Assembly: GCA_013153575.1 (NCBI GenBank)
Contig: JAADEE010000040.1
Location: 1 to 7,826 of the forward strand
Direction of reading: 5' to 3'
DNA length: 7,826 bases
DNA from: Chlorobiota bacterium
GTDB lineage: Bacteria; Bacteroidota; Bacteroidia; Bacteroidales; JAADGE01
Shown here one piece after another: positions 1 through 6,530 of the stretch. The notes under the pieces are model-generated. The model saw only the letters and a program-made list of their open reading frames with translations, did no database searches and had not been told where the DNA came from. Within the stretch, counting starts at the first letter, position 1; every line of letters begins with the position of its first letter. The translations under genes were made by a program, and so were the position numbers.

Positions 1-1184
1 GCATTTCCATCTTTAATAATTTCAAGGCTTTCACCTCCAAAAATCATAGAATATCCTGCTTGTAACTTAACACTTTCAGAAACTTTTCTGTCAAAAACAA
101 AATCAATTTCGTGTGCTAAAAACTTGTTAATCACAACATTATTTTCTATATAATTATTCTGCAATGCAAAATAATGATATTCTGTTAATAAACTTGTATT
201 TTTTGCAAATTTATAAGTTCCTTTTAAATAAGTGTCAATTAAACCTGCTCCTTTTGTTGTTGATGGTGTGCTAAAATACCCTATTCTACCATTTAATTTA
301 TGCCTTGCTCCGTATAAAATATCAAAAGCATTGCTTTCCGTATTATTTACATCAGTAGCATCATTTCCACTTTTAATTTCATTTCCTACATATAATTTTA
401 GTTTATCTGATGTTTTATAAGACAATTCTAAATTTGTATAAAATGCATTTATATTTTGTGTGTTTTGAAGTTCTCCTGTTTGCAAAAACACTCTTGCAAT
501 AAACTGAAAATCATTATTCTTATAATTAAATTTTAATCCTGATGTAAACCTAAAACGTATCTTTTCGGCATCAATTAAATCTTGCATACCATCTAAAATA
601 CTTAAAGAAGAAACTGTTAAATTATTAAACTTTTTTTGTAACCAAAATATATTCAACGATTTATAATAAGATGTTGCATACTCATAATCAGTTCCAAATT
701 TATTTTCTGATGATTGGTTCCATGCAACAACTAAATTTGCCGACCAATCATTATTCAAATATTTTAAAAGCAAAGCATCGTGTGCCGCACCAATTTGGTT
801 CCAATTTACTGATGAAATTAATCTGCTATTATCATATTTTAACTCTTGTCTTCCGAATTTAATCGAGAATTTATCATTTAACTTATATTTTGCCCAAAGT
901 TCATGCACTCCCATAGAGGGAACATCTTTTTTCCAAACTTGGTCGCCCCAAACTCGGTAATCAAACATTGTAAATTTTGTTTGTAAATTATCTTTTTCAT
1001 ACAAAAAACTCAAACGCGACCTCTGAGAAACAAATACAGCAGGTGTTGTAGTATCATTTCTTAAAGTTCCATAACCGTTTCTAAACTCAAACCTTGGACG
1101 TATAACTCCTTGTACTTGAAATTGAGCAAATAGTGTTGTATTTATTGAAAGTATGCTTAATAGTATTATTAACTTTTGTTTCAT
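1..1184 (-). CDS. Predicted outer-membrane porin, alginate-export-like family (3' end outside window)
   Basis: This reading frame is open from an ATG at 1184 to the window edge, giving 394 complete codons and no stop, so the C-terminus is missing. Residues 1-20 form a Sec signal peptide (MKQKLIILLS... ending TTLFA), with likely cleavage before Gln21. The rest alternates polar and aromatic or hydrophobic residues as in beta-barrel strands. The N-terminal half carries motifs I associate with Bacteroidetes alginate-export-like porins: RPRFEFRNGYGTL near residue 29, a SQRSRL strand, a RVWGD turn, KFGRQELKYD, and a WNQIGAAHDALLLKY segment. Known members form wide outer-membrane barrels, but substrate cannot be inferred and alginate is not implied here. 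It starts 55 bases after wtpA with no recognisable promoter of its own, so it is probably co-transcribed and may serve oxyanion entry. An OprP-like or general porin is the alternative. Family call is moderately sure; outer-membrane location is more certain. Confidence 0.78.
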   Translation of the reverse strand, partial: MKQKLIILLSILSINTTLFAQFQVQGVIRPRFEFRNGYGTLRNDTTTPAVFVSQRSRLSFLYEKDNLQTKFTMFDYRVWGDQVWKKDVPSMGVHELWAKYKLNDKFSIKFGRQELKYDNSRLISSVNWNQIGAAHDALLLKYLNNDWSANLVVAWNQSSENKFGTDYEYATSYYKSLNIFWLQKKFNNLTVSSLSILDGMQDLIDAEKIRFRFTSGLKFNYKNNDFQFIARVFLQTGELQNTQNINAFYTNLELSYKTSDKLKLYVGNEIKSGNDATDVNNTESNAFDILYGARHKLNGRIGYFSTPSTTKGAGLIDTYLKGTYKFAKNTSLLTEYHYFALQNNYIENNVVINKFLAHEIDFVFDRKVSESVKLQAGYSMIFGGESLEIIKDGN

Positions 1185-1205
1185 TTGTAAAACCTTTTGA
1201 AACCG

Positions 1206-1230
1206 CTGTTTGGATAAAAAACACAAACAG
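1206..1230 (-). repeat. Inverted repeat between wtpA and the porin gene
   Basis: The arms CTGTTTG (1206-1212) and CAAACAG (1224-1230) are perfect complements around an 11-base A/T-rich loop. Allowing a one-base bulge at 1205, three more pairs (1202-1204 with 1231-1233) extend the stem to ten. It lies just after the wtpA stop. The 3' side on the minus strand lacks a run of T, so it looks like a transcript-stabilising or attenuating hairpin rather than a full terminator. No function is proven. Confidence 0.5.
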
Positions 1231-1239
1231 GGTACTGAA

Positions 1240-2217
1240 TTATATTTTTTTTGCAAATTTCTTTAAAGTATCAGGAATTTTATCATAAGTTTCACTCGTT
1301 GAAGGAACTAATGAGGGTTGACCTTTTTCTTCCATAATTTTCATTCCCTTATCTTTTTCAAGAATAAATTGAACAAATTTTACAGCCAAATTATAGTTTG
1401 GTGCATTTTTAGGAATTGTAATTCCATAAACCATAGGTGCTCCTTTTTTGGTAATCATTTCACCCGGTTTTTTACCTGTAATTTCTGTTTTAACAGTAGA
1501 ATAGTAATCTTTTAGTTCAGGAAGTTTAAGATTTATTGAATCTTGCAAAATTAAATATTTTAAAGCATGTTGTTGTGCTACTGAACGATACAAAAATATG
1601 TAATCAATTGTGTTAGATTCAAGCAAACTTAAAAGGTCAGTTTCTTTTGGGCGGATGTAATTATTATCTTTTGCAAGAATTTTATCTGCAATGCCTTTTC
1701 TGTTATAAAATTTTTCAGCCAATTTGCATGTTAAAACCGCACGATAACCACATGGGTCAGAATTTGGGTCGGAACGTCCGTATGCAACATCATCTTTTAA
1801 TAAAATATCTATCCAATTATCTTTATTAATTTCATTTGCACGTCTTGATGCATCATGATAAACAATTGTCATTTCGTTACTTGCAAATTTAATGTTCCAA
1901 TCTGCAAAATCAGGAATAAGCAATTTGTCAATTACTGTGTAATCTGCCGAAGCCATTACATCACATTCTTTATGCAAATCTGTAATTTTTCTTGCACATT
2001 TTCTGCTTCCATCGGGTTCAAGCAAAACTTTAACATTAGGATTTTCTTTTTCAAATTCTTTCGCAATTTCTTTAAAAGGAACTGAAAGACTTCCTGCATG
2101 AAAAACTATAAGCTCTTGTTTTTCAACTTTTTTTTCTTCACTTTTATTTTCTTCATTACAAGAAAAAAATAAAATTGACAATAAAAGTAATAATGTAATT
2201 CTTTTAATAATATTCAT
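1240..2217 (-). CDS. wtpA: Tungstate/molybdate-binding lipoprotein, WtpA-type ABC transporter solute-binding protein
   Basis: This 325-residue protein starts with a lipoprotein signal peptide. A short charged N-terminus (MNIIKR) precedes a leucine-rich core and an LFFSC lipobox with Cys20, followed by a charged linker (residues 21-34). The mature domain is a periplasmic-binding fold of the molybdate/tungstate class, with VFHAGSLSVPF (38-48) at the first oxyanion-binding loop, DVMASADY (86-93), GRSDPNSDPCGYR (147-159) and YRSVAQQH (210-217). These match the archaeal/WtpA branch rather than E. coli ModA. Archaeal members hold the oxyanion in six-fold coordination using two carboxylates; I could not assign those residues without an alignment. 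The start at 2217 is preferred over an in-frame ATG at 2253, because that one would add 12 residues before the signal peptide and fall inside the promoter. No wtpB or wtpC lies beside it; a porin gene follows 55 bases downstream. Confidence 0.9.
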   Translation of the reverse strand: MNIIKRITLLLLLSILFFSCNEENKSEEKKVEKQELIVFHAGSLSVPFKEIAKEFEKENPNVKVLLEPDGSRKCARKITDLHKECDVMASADYTVIDKLLIPDFADWNIKFASNEMTIVYHDASRRANEINKDNWIDILLKDDVAYGRSDPNSDPCGYRAVLTCKLAEKFYNRKGIADKILAKDNNYIRPKETDLLSLLESNTIDYIFLYRSVAQQHALKYLILQDSINLKLPELKDYYSTVKTEITGKKPGEMITKKGAPMVYGITIPKNAPNYNLAVKFVQFILEKDKGMKIMEEKGQPSLVPSTSETYDKIPDTLKKFAKKI

Positions 2218-2240
2218 AACAATATATTTATTTCGATTTG

Positions 2241-2248
2241 CAAATATA
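2241..2248 (-). promoter_or_regulatory. Bacteroidetes-type -7 promoter box for wtpA
   Basis: On the minus strand this reads TATATTTG, a full match to the Bacteroidetes TAnnTTTG -7 consensus. Transcription would begin near 2235, giving an untranslated leader of about 18 bases before the ATG at 2217. No clear TTG -33 element is seen at the usual distance upstream, so the promoter may be weak or activator-dependent. The box also overlaps a 10-bp palindrome, ATTTGCAAAT, at 2236-2245. Confidence 0.6.
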
Positions 2249-2277
2249 AACATATCGACCTATTTTTTGATATGTTT
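2248..2277. promoter_or_regulatory. Candidate operator: perfect 9-bp inverted repeat upstream of wtpA
   Basis: The arms AAACATATC (2248-2256) and GATATGTTT (2269-2277) are exact reverse complements separated by 12 bases. Their centres are 21 bp apart, two helical turns, as expected for a dimeric DNA-binding protein. The site spans the region just upstream of the -7 box, where RNA polymerase sits, so a bound protein would most simply repress. A link to Mo/W sensing is inferred only from the gene it precedes. It has no T-run and a 12-base loop, so it does not look like a terminator. Confidence 0.55.
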
Positions 2278-2292
2278 TATATCATATTTAGC

Positions 2293-2318
2293 AAAAAAGC
2301 ACTCAAAAACTGAGTGCT
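2293..2318 (-). terminator. Intrinsic terminator of the pigment operon
   Basis: On the minus strand an 8-bp perfect stem, AGCACTCA / TGAGTGCT, closes a GTTTT loop and is followed directly by a run of six T (one of which is the last stem base). It lies about 50 bases past the stop of the methyltransferase gene and before the wtpA promoter, so it separates the two transcription units. The plus-strand side lacks a comparable T-tract. Confidence 0.88.
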
Positions 2319-2369
2319 AATTATTTTGTTATTAAATGTAAGTCAAATATCTGTTATAAAATATTATTT

Positions 2370-3437
2370 TTATTTTTTACACCTCATTATAGTATGGCTA
2401 ACTCCAATATTTTCATAAACTTCAACAACTTTCATTCCTGCTTCTTCAACCATACGTTTCATATCTTCAGAATGATACATACGACTATTACCATTTGCAA
2501 TGCAAGTGAAATAAAGTGAAGTTGCATGAAGGCTATATGTTGATGCTTCAAAACGTTGCAAATCCCAAAGAGTTTCCATTATGTAAAGTTCCCCGTTCTC
2601 ATCAAGTGCCTCTTTTGCATTTTTTATAAGATTTACAACTTCTTCTTCTGAAAAACAATCTAAAAATTGGCTCATCCAAATTATATCATGCCCTTTTGGA
2701 TATGGTTTAGAAAAATCTAAAAGGTTAATCGGGTAACCGGTAATTCTATCTTCAAAACCATTTGCTTTTATATTAATGTTTGCATCATTTAGTTGTCCGG
2801 GCAAATCAAGAATTGTTACTTGAACATCAGGATTATATTGTGCACATTTTATTGCAAACTTACCTGTATTGCCACCAACATCCATAATTTTTTTAGGATT
2901 ATTCTTGAAAAGAATTGGTAAAACTTGCGGAAATGAATCATCTGAATAATAATGGTCAAAACCAAACCAACTTTCTCTAAATTTATCAGGCATTTCTGCA
3001 AGTGCCTCATAAACAGTTTCCCATGAGCCAAATTCTTTGTGTAAACCTGCTGGTTTTCCTTCTTTTATTGCTTCTTGTAAATGAAAAAATCCTTTATAGT
3101 TAACATCATGAGTAAAATCCATATTTACTCGGGTTAACTTATCGGCTATCATAAAATAACCTGTTTTTGTAAGAAAATATTTATCATCTTTTGCATAAAT
3201 CATTTCTAAACTTAAACCTGCTTCAAGTAGCACAAGTGCACCATATTCAGATATATTTGCTTGATTTGCAATTTCTTTTACTGTTTTTCCTTCTTTATTT
3301 CTTCTTAAAAAAGATAATATTCCAAAATCTCTCAAAGCTTTTGCAGCTTGAAACATTATTGGTGCAAATGCAATTTTTTGTGCGTCTGTTTTTGCTTGTA
3401 AAGCTGATTTATTATCGTTACCGTAATTTCTTGCCAT
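2370..3437 (-). CDS. SAM-dependent methyltransferase, plant O-methyltransferase-like fold, pigment cluster
   Basis: This 355-residue protein has the two-part layout of the Methyltransf_2 family. Residues about 20-105 form a winged-helix dimerisation domain (KTVKEIANQANISEYGALVLL). The Rossmann domain follows, with SAM motif I at IMDVGGNTGKFAI (184-196) and the acidic ribose-binding residue at DLPG (211-214). The segment FLDCFSEEEV (258-267) aligns by eye with the family motif LHDWSDEE, which puts Asp260 where the catalytic His normally lies. In characterised aryl polyenes and flexirubins the aryl head group carries ring methyl groups, so ring C-methylation is a plausible role and would fit a changed catalytic base; this is inference. 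The gene is the last of the operon, 10 bases after the acyltransferase gene and before a terminator. The methyltransferase fold is sure; substrate and site of methylation are not. Confidence 0.88.
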   Translation of the reverse strand: MARNYGNDNKSALQAKTDAQKIAFAPIMFQAAKALRDFGILSFLRRNKEGKTVKEIANQANISEYGALVLLEAGLSLEMIYAKDDKYFLTKTGYFMIADKLTRVNMDFTHDVNYKGFFHLQEAIKEGKPAGLHKEFGSWETVYEALAEMPDKFRESWFGFDHYYSDDSFPQVLPILFKNNPKKIMDVGGNTGKFAIKCAQYNPDVQVTILDLPGQLNDANINIKANGFEDRITGYPINLLDFSKPYPKGHDIIWMSQFLDCFSEEEVVNLIKNAKEALDENGELYIMETLWDLQRFEASTYSLHATSLYFTCIANGNSRMYHSEDMKRMVEEAGMKVVEVYENIGVSHTIMRCKK

Positions 3438-3447
3438 TTTTATAATT

Positions 3448-4371
3448 TTATATTTTTTTATTGTCTTCCCAAAATTGGTAATAGTTAAACCATTGCATTG
3501 GGTATTTTTTTATCATTTTTTCAAGTTCTGAAAGATAAACTTTCATACTTTTATTAATTTCTTCTTTTCTTTTTTTTAGGTTGCCGGGATTTTGAACATA
3601 AATTGGTTTCATTGCAAAAAAATGATAGTGTCTGTTTTTTTCTCTGAATGCCGTAGCAAACGAGATTGGAACATTATATTTTGCAGCCAACCGAAATGGT
3701 CCTGACGGAAATAATGCATATTCTCCTAAAAATTTTTGTTTTATAGTTTGTGCCCCTTCTACAAACCGGTCTCCATGCATTGCTATAATTCCTTTATCTT
3801 CAAGAACTTCATTTATTTTTAACAAATGAGTACCATCTTCTTTAATAGGAATAATTTCAATTTTTTGCTCTGTTACAGATGAAAATAATTCTTTTATTTT
3901 TTCATGTTCGGCAACTAACATTACAAGATATATTTTTCCGTTATATCGGTCTAAAAGTTGTCCTGCAATTTCCCAACTTCCTACATGGGCATTCACAAGT
4001 ATTCCTCCGGTTTTGTTTTTAATCATATTTTCAATTACTTCAGAATTTGTGTGTTCTGTTGTAAATTTATGTTTCAAACCGGAAAGAATTGCAACTTTAT
4101 CAATTAAAACTTGCCCAAGTGTAAAGTTATTTTTATAAACACTTATTAAAGATTTAAAAAAAGGATATTTTAAACGCTCTCTAAAAAAATAAAATTGAGC
4201 TTTTGAACCTTTACGTGAAAATATTGCAAACCAAAATGCAACAAAAACTAAAAGAAAGTATGCAGAATTTAATCCTAATTTTTTAATAAGAAAAATAAAG
4301 ATTTTTATTCCTGAAAAACTTCCTTTTGTTTTTCCGTCCCACTTCTTCTTATCAACAATTTCTTCTGCCAA
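3448..4371 (-). CDS. LpxL/HtrB-like lysophospholipid acyltransferase family protein
   Basis: The 307-residue product belongs to the lipid A lauroyl/myristoyl acyltransferase family. The catalytic HX4E motif is intact as NAHVGSWE, with His129 and Glu134, followed by the family landmarks MHGDR (198-202), FPSGPFRLA (221-229) and a C-terminal QWFNYYQFW (293-301). A hydrophobic stretch at about 22-51 should anchor it to the inner membrane with the active site facing the cytoplasm; the first 20 residues are highly charged. Its position 7 bases after the ACP gene and inside a pigment operon suggests it transfers an aryl-polyenyl chain from ACP to a lipid or glycerol-type acceptor rather than acting in normal lipid A synthesis. 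LpxL-like acyltransferases are regular parts of aryl polyene and flexirubin clusters. Family is sure; acceptor and donor are inferred from context. Confidence 0.88.
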   Translation of the reverse strand: MAEEIVDKKKWDGKTKGSFSGIKIFIFLIKKLGLNSAYFLLVFVAFWFAIFSRKGSKAQFYFFRERLKYPFFKSLISVYKNNFTLGQVLIDKVAILSGLKHKFTTEHTNSEVIENMIKNKTGGILVNAHVGSWEIAGQLLDRYNGKIYLVMLVAEHEKIKELFSSVTEQKIEIIPIKEDGTHLLKINEVLEDKGIIAMHGDRFVEGAQTIKQKFLGEYALFPSGPFRLAAKYNVPISFATAFREKNRHYHFFAMKPIYVQNPGNLKKRKEEINKSMKVYLSELEKMIKKYPMQWFNYYQFWEDNKKI

Positions 4372-4378
4372 AGCTTAT

Positions 4379-4624
4379 TTAGTTATTTATTTTCTTTTCA
4401 ATATAATCATAAAACTCTCCAAGAGTTGTAACTCCTGCAAGTTCTTCACCTTTTATTTTTACTCCAAAATTGTCTTCAATAAGAACAATTATATCAACAA
4501 TATCAAGACTGTCGATTGCTAAATCATTAATTAAATGTGCTTCAGGTTTAATTACTTCTTCTTCTATTTCAATATCTTCAATTAAGAAATTATTTACTTT
4601 TTCTATTATTTCTTTTCTTTCCAT
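4379..4624 (-). CDS. Acyl carrier protein of the pigment cluster
   Basis: This 81-residue acidic protein has the four-helix ACP pattern and the phosphopantetheine attachment site DSLDIVD, with Ser39 as the modified residue. The preceding segment HLINDLAID and the following IEDNFGVKI match helices I-II and II-III of bacterial ACPs. It would carry the growing polyene chain between ketosynthase, reductase, dehydratase and acyltransferase in the cytoplasm. It is unlikely to be the housekeeping AcpP, because it lies 7 bases before an acyltransferase gene and within a secondary-metabolite operon, and its helix II is unusually rich in Ile/Val (DIVDIIVLIE). Aryl polyene clusters often encode two ACPs, so a second one may lie upstream of this window. 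Confidence 0.95.
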   Translation of the reverse strand: MERKEIIEKVNNFLIEDIEIEEEVIKPEAHLINDLAIDSLDIVDIIVLIEDNFGVKIKGEELAGVTTLGEFYDYIEKKINN

Positions 4625-4647
4625 TTATATAAATTAATTGTTATTGT

Positions 4648-5256
4648 TTAGTTAAAATAAAAATTTACTCCAGCACCAACTGTTGTAAAAGCTCTATTGT
4701 TTACAGCAATATTTGCTTCGAATGTTAAAGCCATTTTGCTATTTGGATTAAATTCAAGTTCAACAGGTATGTATGCAGGAAAATATAACTCTAATGTTCC
4801 GTCATATAATTCATTTATGTTTGCATCAACATCAAATCCTGTTGTTAAATAAAAGTCTTCAATTTTTACAGAAGCTATTATATCGGCATCGGCACCAACA
4901 TTATCCCAATAATGACCTCCAATAGTTCCTGAAATTGATAAGTTCCCTTCTTTTAAAAGATTTTTTTCAAAATCTAATCCATAATACATTGTTCCCCAAG
5001 CTTTACCAATATTTATTCCAATATCAGTTGAACGGCTTGTTCCATATCCTAAATGAAAAAAATATGCTATATCTTCGGGTGGTGCAACAATTGAAGTGCT
5101 TAACAAGTCAATTTCAGTTGCATAATCTGCATTAACTCCTAATGACACAACTCCTTTTGATAGAGTTAAGGCTGTGTTTCCAAACATAGTTTGTGCTTGA
5201 AGTTTTCCTGCAAATAAAAATAGTATTGATATTAAAAAGATTGTAGTTTTTTTCAT
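4648..5256 (-). CDS. Unrecognised small outer-membrane beta-barrel protein in the pigment operon
   Basis: I do not recognise a named family for this 202-residue protein. It begins with a Sec signal peptide (about residues 1-21, with cleavage likely in KLQA-QTM) and no lipobox Cys. The mature part is a series of short alternating segments rich in Gly, Asn, Tyr and Phe, such as GVVSLGVNADYATE, FHLGYGTSRSTDIGINIG, LSISGTIGGHYWDN, DFYLTTGFDVDANI and AVNNRAFTTVGAGVNFYFN. These look like eight or so amphipathic beta-strands of a small barrel. The final aromatic strand (NFYFN) resembles, but does not exactly match, the usual terminal Phe signal for outer-membrane insertion. The gene sits 8 bases after the ketosynthase gene and 23 bases before the ACP gene, so it is co-transcribed with biosynthesis enzymes. 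A role in placing or anchoring the pigment in the outer membrane is only a guess. Confidence 0.72.
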   Translation of the reverse strand: MKKTTIFLISILFLFAGKLQAQTMFGNTALTLSKGVVSLGVNADYATEIDLLSTSIVAPPEDIAYFFHLGYGTSRSTDIGINIGKAWGTMYYGLDFEKNLLKEGNLSISGTIGGHYWDNVGADADIIASVKIEDFYLTTGFDVDANINELYDGTLELYFPAYIPVELEFNPNSKMALTFEANIAVNNRAFTTVGAGVNFYFN

Positions 5257-5264
5257 TTTTAAAA

Positions 5265-6479
5265 TTATAATTTACGAATTACTAATGATGAATTTGTTCC
5301 TCCAAAACCAAATGAGTTTGAAAGAAATGTATTTATTTTTGCTTCTTTTGTTTCCGGTATTACATTAATTTTTGCAGAATATTCATCAGGATTTTCAAAA
5401 TTTAAGTTTGGTGCAATAAAATCATTTTGTGCCATAAGCATTGAATAAATTACTTCACTTGCACCTCCCATCCACATTTCATGTCCTGTCATTGATTTTG
5501 TAGAACTTATAGGAGTTTTACTTCCAAAAACATTAAATAATGCTTGTGCCTCACTAATATCTCCAACAGGTGTTGAAGTTGCATGAGCATTAACATAATC
5601 AATATCAGACACTTGCAAACCTGCACGTTTTATTGCATCTTGTAATGACCTTGTTGGTCCTTCAACATTTGGTTGTGAAATATGTGCTCCGTTTGATGAA
5701 AATCCATAGCCCATAACTTCTGCTAAAATTGGGGCTCCTCTTTTTACTGCACTTTCATAACTTTCAAGAATTACAGTTGCTCCACCACCTCCGGGAATTA
5801 ATCCATCACGGTCGCGGTCAAATGGACGAGATGCTTTTGTTGGTTCATCTTCACGAGTTGAAAATGCACTTAAACCATCAAAACTTCCCATTGATTGAAG
5901 ATTAACTTCTTGAGCACCACCACAAACAATCATATCTTGCATTCCTTGTTGTATCAATAATGCTCCCATTCCTATTGCATGAGAACTACTTGCACATGCT
6001 CCACTTACAGTAAAATTAATTCCTCTTAATTTGAAAATAACAGATAAATTCATACTTACTGTTGAATTCATTTGCTTAAAAACTGCTCCTGAACCTATTA
6101 AAGATGTATCTTTTTTAACTTTCATTCTTTCCCAACCTTCAATTACAGGCACAGCTGAGCTATCATTTCCATATAAAATTCCAACAATATTTTTATCAAG
6201 ATAGTCTTGATCAATTCCTGCATTTTTAAAAGCCTCAACAGTTGCAACATAAGCATATTCGCCCTGTTCAGGCAAACCTACACGCATTCTTCTATGCAAA
6301 ACTTTCTTTAAATTTGGGCGTTCTAAAATTCCTGTTAAAGATGACCTAAATCCAAATTCTTTTCTGGCAGGTTCAATTCCTATACCTGATTTTCCTGTAT
6401 AAAGTGATTGTTTTACTTCTTCCAAGTTTTTACCGAGAACTGAATAAATTCCCATTCCTGTTATTACAACTCGCTTCAT
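5265..6479 (-). CDS. Beta-ketoacyl-ACP synthase (FabB/FabF-like), aryl polyene type
   Basis: This full-length 404-residue ketosynthase carries a complete catalytic set: nucleophile Cys162 in SGACASSSHAIG, His299 in NAHATSTPVGD, Lys328 in STKSMTGHE and His333 in the same motif. The C-terminal SNSFGFGGTNSSLV (388-400) is the usual closing loop. It would perform decarboxylative Claisen condensation of malonyl-ACP with the growing chain. The segment after His333 reads EMWMGGASE, where housekeeping FabF has a LLGAAG-type loop. The active Cys makes this a working ketosynthase, not a chain-length-factor partner; such a partner, if present, must lie elsewhere. The gene precedes the barrel protein gene by 8 bases and follows fabG by 51 bases. 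Housekeeping FabF is the alternative but is disfavoured by context and the loop sequence. Confidence 0.93.
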   Translation of the reverse strand: MKRVVITGMGIYSVLGKNLEEVKQSLYTGKSGIGIEPARKEFGFRSSLTGILERPNLKKVLHRRMRVGLPEQGEYAYVATVEAFKNAGIDQDYLDKNIVGILYGNDSSAVPVIEGWERMKVKKDTSLIGSGAVFKQMNSTVSMNLSVIFKLRGINFTVSGACASSSHAIGMGALLIQQGMQDMIVCGGAQEVNLQSMGSFDGLSAFSTREDEPTKASRPFDRDRDGLIPGGGGATVILESYESAVKRGAPILAEVMGYGFSSNGAHISQPNVEGPTRSLQDAIKRAGLQVSDIDYVNAHATSTPVGDISEAQALFNVFGSKTPISSTKSMTGHEMWMGGASEVIYSMLMAQNDFIAPNLNFENPDEYSAKINVIPETKEAKINTFLSNSFGFGGTNSSLVIRKL

Positions 6480-6481
6480 AT

Positions 6482-6512
6482 TTTTTTACTATTGTTTTTT
6501 TCTATTGTTTTA
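6482..6512. repeat. Short imperfect 13-bp tandem repeat in the fabG-ketosynthase gap
   Basis: On the minus strand, two copies of AAACAATAG each followed by four A/T bases occur in a row just upstream of the ketosynthase start codon, with a looser CAATA echo further 5'. No promoter box was found in the gap. It may be simple A/T-rich drift or a leader that keeps the ribosome-binding region unstructured. Confidence 0.35.
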
Positions 6513-6530
6513 TTGCTATATTGTTGTATT

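Noticed and set aside
1587..1594. CAAAAATA (minus-strand TATTTTTG), another match to the -7 consensus
   Set aside because: It lies inside the wtpA coding region, and such matches are expected by chance in DNA this rich in A and T.
2236..2245. ATTTGCAAAT palindrome as a separate operator
   Set aside because: It overlaps the -7 box and is only ten bases of low-complexity sequence, so I mention it with the promoter but do not call it as an independent site.
2218..2253. Longer wtpA start at the in-frame ATG at 2253
   Set aside because: It would place 12 charged and aromatic residues before a complete lipoprotein signal peptide, and its codons overlap the -7 box and the inverted repeat. The ATG at 2217 gives a normal lipoprotein start.
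2849..3031. Second minus-strand frame inside the methyltransferase gene
   Set aside because: It lies wholly within the methyltransferase coding region in another frame and shows no domain or signal.
3191..3445. Plus-strand open frame opposite the methyltransferase gene
   Set aside because: It is antisense to a well-supported gene and its Leu/Phe-rich product reflects A/T-rich complement sequence. The same applies to the other plus-strand frames at 232-420, 671-862, 1318-1515, 1647-1829, 1855-2085 and 4935-5135.
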